Positions 62,772 through 64,000 of a stretch of DNA of 64,000 bases are shown in pieces. The notes beneath the pieces are model-generated. The model worked only from the letters and a program-made list of their open reading frames with translations. It did no database searches and was not told the DNA's origin. A program made the translations under genes and the position numbers. The stretch covers positions 14,982 to 78,981 of the forward strand of contig CAZMPM010000002.1 of assembly GCA_964568525.1 (NCBI GenBank). Direction: 5' to 3'. Numbering within the stretch: the stretch's first letter is position 1; each line of letters opens with the position of its first letter. This DNA is from CAYZPB01 sp964568525 (lineage in GTDB: Bacteria; Bacillota; Bacilli; Tepidibacillales; Tepidibacillaceae).

Positions 62772-62792
62772 ATGTATGAGTTAATCATACAT
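62772..62792 (-). terminator. Terminator of the rRNA-tRNA operon
   Basis: ATGTATGA-TTAAC-TCATACAT on the minus strand followed by TTTTTTTTATATT, 13 nt after the last tRNA. Confidence 0.85.
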
Positions 62793-62804
62793 GATTTAAG
62801 CAAA

Positions 62805-62890
62805 TGGTGCCGATGGCCGGACTCGAACCGGCACGGAGAAACTCCGTCGCATTTTGAGTGCGGTGCGTCTGCCAATTCCGCCACATCGGC
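62805..62890 (-). tRNA. tRNA-Leu (CAA)
   Basis: 86 nt with encoded CCA; anticodon loop CTCAAAA gives CAA; long variable arm CGACGGAGTTTCTCCGTG as in class II tRNAs. Last tRNA of the array. Confidence 0.95.
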
Positions 62891-62908
62891 TTGTTAAGTT
62901 TATAAAAA

Positions 62909-62985
62909 TGGCGCGCCCTGAGGGATTCGAACCCCCGACCTTCTGATTCGTAGTCAGACACTCTATCCAGCTGAGCTAAGGGCGC
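62909..62985 (-). tRNA. tRNA-Arg (ACG)
   Basis: 77 nt with CCA; acceptor GCGCCCT pairs with AGGGCGC; loop CTACGAA gives ACG, read as ICG. Confidence 0.96.
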
Positions 62986-62992
62986 ATATAAA

Positions 62993-63081
62993 TGGTGCCG
63001 AGAACCGGAATCGAACCGGTACGATAGTCACCTACCGCAGGATTTTAAGTCCTGTGCGTCTGCCAATTCCGCCACCCCGGC
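62993..63081 (-). tRNA. tRNA-Leu (TAA)
   Basis: 89 nt with CCA; loop CTTAAAA gives TAA; class II variable arm. Confidence 0.95.
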
Positions 63082-63093
63082 ACATTATTTTAT

Positions 63094-63168
63094 TGGAGGC
63101 GGCAACCGGATTTGAACCGGTGAATAAAGGTTTTGCAGACCTTTGCCTTACCACTTGGCTATGCCGCC
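63094..63168 (-). tRNA. tRNA-Cys (GCA)
   Basis: 75 nt with TCCA end; loop CTGCAAA gives GCA; acceptor GGCGGCA. Confidence 0.96.
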
Positions 63169-63212
63169 ATTAGAATCATACTGGTACGGCACTCAAAATA
63201 AAAAAAGAAATA

Positions 63213-63287
63213 TGGAGCGGACGAGGAGATTCGAACTCCCGACCCTCGCCTTGGCAAGGCGATGCTCTACCACTGAGCCACGTCCGC
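63213..63287 (-). tRNA. tRNA-Gly (GCC)
   Basis: 75 nt with TCCA; anticodon loop TTGCCAA gives GCC; acceptor GCGGACG. Confidence 0.96.
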
Positions 63288-63301
63288 ATATTAAGTTAAA
63301 A

Positions 63302-63375
63302 TGGCAGGGGTGGTAGGAATCGAACCCACGTTAACGGTTTTGGAGACCGCTGTTCTGCCATTGAACCACACCCCT
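63302..63375 (-). tRNA. tRNA-Trp (CCA)
   Basis: 74 nt; acceptor AGGGGTG pairs with CACCCCT, discriminator G, CCA encoded; loop CTCCAAA gives CCA anticodon. Confidence 0.96.
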
Positions 63376-63379
63376 GTGA

Positions 63380-63463
63380 TGGTGGTGGGGGCAGGATTTG
63401 AACCTGCGAAGCTTCCGCAGCGGATTTACAGTCCGCCCCATTTGACCACTTTGGTACCCCACC
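63380..63463 (-). tRNA. tRNA-Tyr (GTA)
   Basis: 84 nt class II with CCA; loop CTGTAAA gives GTA; acceptor GGTGGGG. Confidence 0.95.
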
Positions 63464-63467
63464 TAAA

Positions 63468-63539
63468 TGGTGCACCCTCACGGGTACAACGATTTCCTTC
63501 AAACTGAAAGCTTCTCAACGCTGCCCTCAGGACAAGAGA
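63468..63539 (-). ncRNA. tRNA-sized unrecognised element ending in CCA
   Basis: 72 nt between tRNA-Thr and tRNA-Tyr, with the same short spacers and a terminal GCACCA as its neighbours, but no acceptor partner, no T-loop and no valid anticodon arm. It can fold as CAGCG/CGTTG enclosing CTTTCA-GTT-TGAAGG, followed by ACCC-GTGA-GGGT just before GCACCA. It may be a decayed tRNA, a processed spacer RNA or a novel small RNA. It will be transcribed with the array. Confidence 0.4.
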
Positions 63540-63615
<76 letters not shown>

Positions 63616-63631
63616 ATAATACAAAAATTAA

Positions 63632-63707
<76 letters not shown>

Positions 63708-63724
63708 ATGATTAGAGTGCTTTT

Positions 63725-63753
63725 ATGCTATCATTGTTCAAAAATTTAGTCAA
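63725..63753 (-). promoter_or_regulatory. Possible internal promoter in the tRNA array
   Basis: TTGACT (63753-63748), 17-nt spacer, TAGCAT (63730-63725) on the minus strand, in the unusually long 59-nt spacer between tRNA-Ser and tRNA-Phe. Confidence 0.35.
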
Positions 63754-63766
63754 TATCATTACCAAG

Positions 63767-63858
63767 TGGCGGAGAGAGCGGGATTTGAACCCGCGAGACG
63801 TTATTAACGCCTACACGATTTCCAATCGTGCTCCTTCGGCCAGCTCGGACACCTCTCC
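63767..63858 (-). tRNA. tRNA-Ser (GGA)
   Basis: 92 nt class II with G discriminator and CCA; loop TTGGAAA gives GGA; long variable arm TAGGCGTTAATAACGTCT. Confidence 0.95.
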
Positions 63859-63863
63859 AAAAA

Positions 63864-63939
63864 TGGCTCCTCGTGCTGGACTCGAACCAGCGACAACTCG
63901 GTTAACAGCCGAGTGCTCTACCTGCTGAGCTAACGAGGA
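63864..63939 (-). tRNA. tRNA-Asn (GTT)
   Basis: 76 nt with CCA; loop CTGTTAA gives GTT; acceptor TCCTCGT pairs with ACGAGGA. First tRNA after 5S. Confidence 0.96.
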
Positions 63940-63943
63940 ATAT

Positions 63944-64000
63944 TCGCCTGGCGACGTCCTATTCTCCCAGGACCCTGCGGTCCAAGTACATTCGGCGCTG
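63944..64000 (-). rRNA. 5S ribosomal RNA, 3' part
   Basis: Minus-strand sequence has GGGAGAATAGGACGTCGCCA just before the 3' end, the conserved 5S tail. The rest of the gene and the presumed 16S-23S lie beyond the window. Confidence 0.9.

Noticed and set aside
63296..63507. Open frames on both strands over the tRNA array (also 63725-63928)
   Set aside because: They lie exactly over tRNA-Trp, tRNA-Tyr, tRNA-Ser and tRNA-Asn; the translated sequence is tRNA structure and not protein.
63468..63539. Element read as a T-box, because of GAGGGTGCACCA resembling AGGGTGGNACCGCG
   Set aside because: It lies inside a tRNA array with no downstream amino-acid gene, lacks a specifier hairpin and the match is partial.

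Overview
The window is low-GC DNA from a Bacillota chromosome, most probably a Bacilli-type lineage. The strongest argument is gene order. The blocks polA-mutM-coaE-gapB-speD and nrdR-(SBP)-dnaB-dnaI follow the Bacillus layout, ribosome binding sites are strong AGGAGG types, and the rRNA-tRNA array ends in Tyr-Trp-Gly-Cys-Leu-type order. I cannot name a species from the sequence alone. Nearly everything lies on the minus strand; only three protein genes are on the plus strand. No stretch longer than 300 bases lacks a gene. There is no CRISPR array, transposase, integrase or prophage. One 10-N assembly gap interrupts gapB.

Layout from left to right. (1) 1-8660: partial ung, a complete histidine operon (hisZ-G-D-C-B-AF-IE, read right to left) and glnS directly upstream of hisZ. 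hisA and hisF are one fused gene and hisH is missing from its usual place. (2) 8738-14606: dnaI, a Nudix hydrolase, a 5'-nucleotidase, dnaB, an orphan peptide-type binding lipoprotein and nrdR. (3) 14760-16502: a Na/phosphate cotransporter on the plus strand behind a PhoP-box-like array. (4) 16512-22265: speD, gapB, coaE, mutM, polA. (5) 22395-29580: a prohibitin-like protein, a small membrane protein and a full opp operon. Its binding protein OppA is circularly permuted. (6) 29758-33613: citrate synthase, isocitrate dehydrogenase and two-subunit fumarase in one operon. Next come two paralogous Crp/Fnr regulators flanking an unknown membrane protein that has a PrfA-like box in its promoter. 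(7) 36362-42298: thioesterase, malic enzyme, dnaE, UPF0173 hydrolase, YlbF-like protein.

(8) 42384-52591: a tightly overlapping 11-gene Tad/Flp-like pilus or secretion operon. It encodes two CpaF-type ATPases, an FHA protein, a Ser/Thr kinase fused to a ParA/TadZ-like ATPase, SAF (CpaB), TadZ, TadB/TadC, a 54-aa pilin-like peptide and two TadE-like proteins. This is the best candidate in the window for an incompletely described system. (9) 52795-58275: small membrane proteins and a housekeeping run (HAD phosphatase, MTA phosphorylase-like, trmL, ogt, queG, rnhA). (10) 58352-61869: an accessory island with a soluble FtsH-like AAA+/M41 protease, a PD-(D/E)XK nuclease and a WYL regulator; it resembles a defence module. 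(11) 62010-62723: a nitroreductase whose start codon seems mutated. (12) 62772-64000: the end of an rRNA operon (partial 5S) followed by eleven tRNAs. One tRNA-sized element in the array ends in CCA but is not a tRNA.

Functional links inside the window: SpeD leads to polyamine synthesis and its by-product MTA can be consumed by the MTA phosphorylase. The TCA operon and malic enzyme sit beside the Crp/Fnr pair. PolA, DnaE, DnaB and DnaI are all replication proteins. Operon statements, operators and the defence interpretation are inferences from spacing and motifs; no database or folding program was used.
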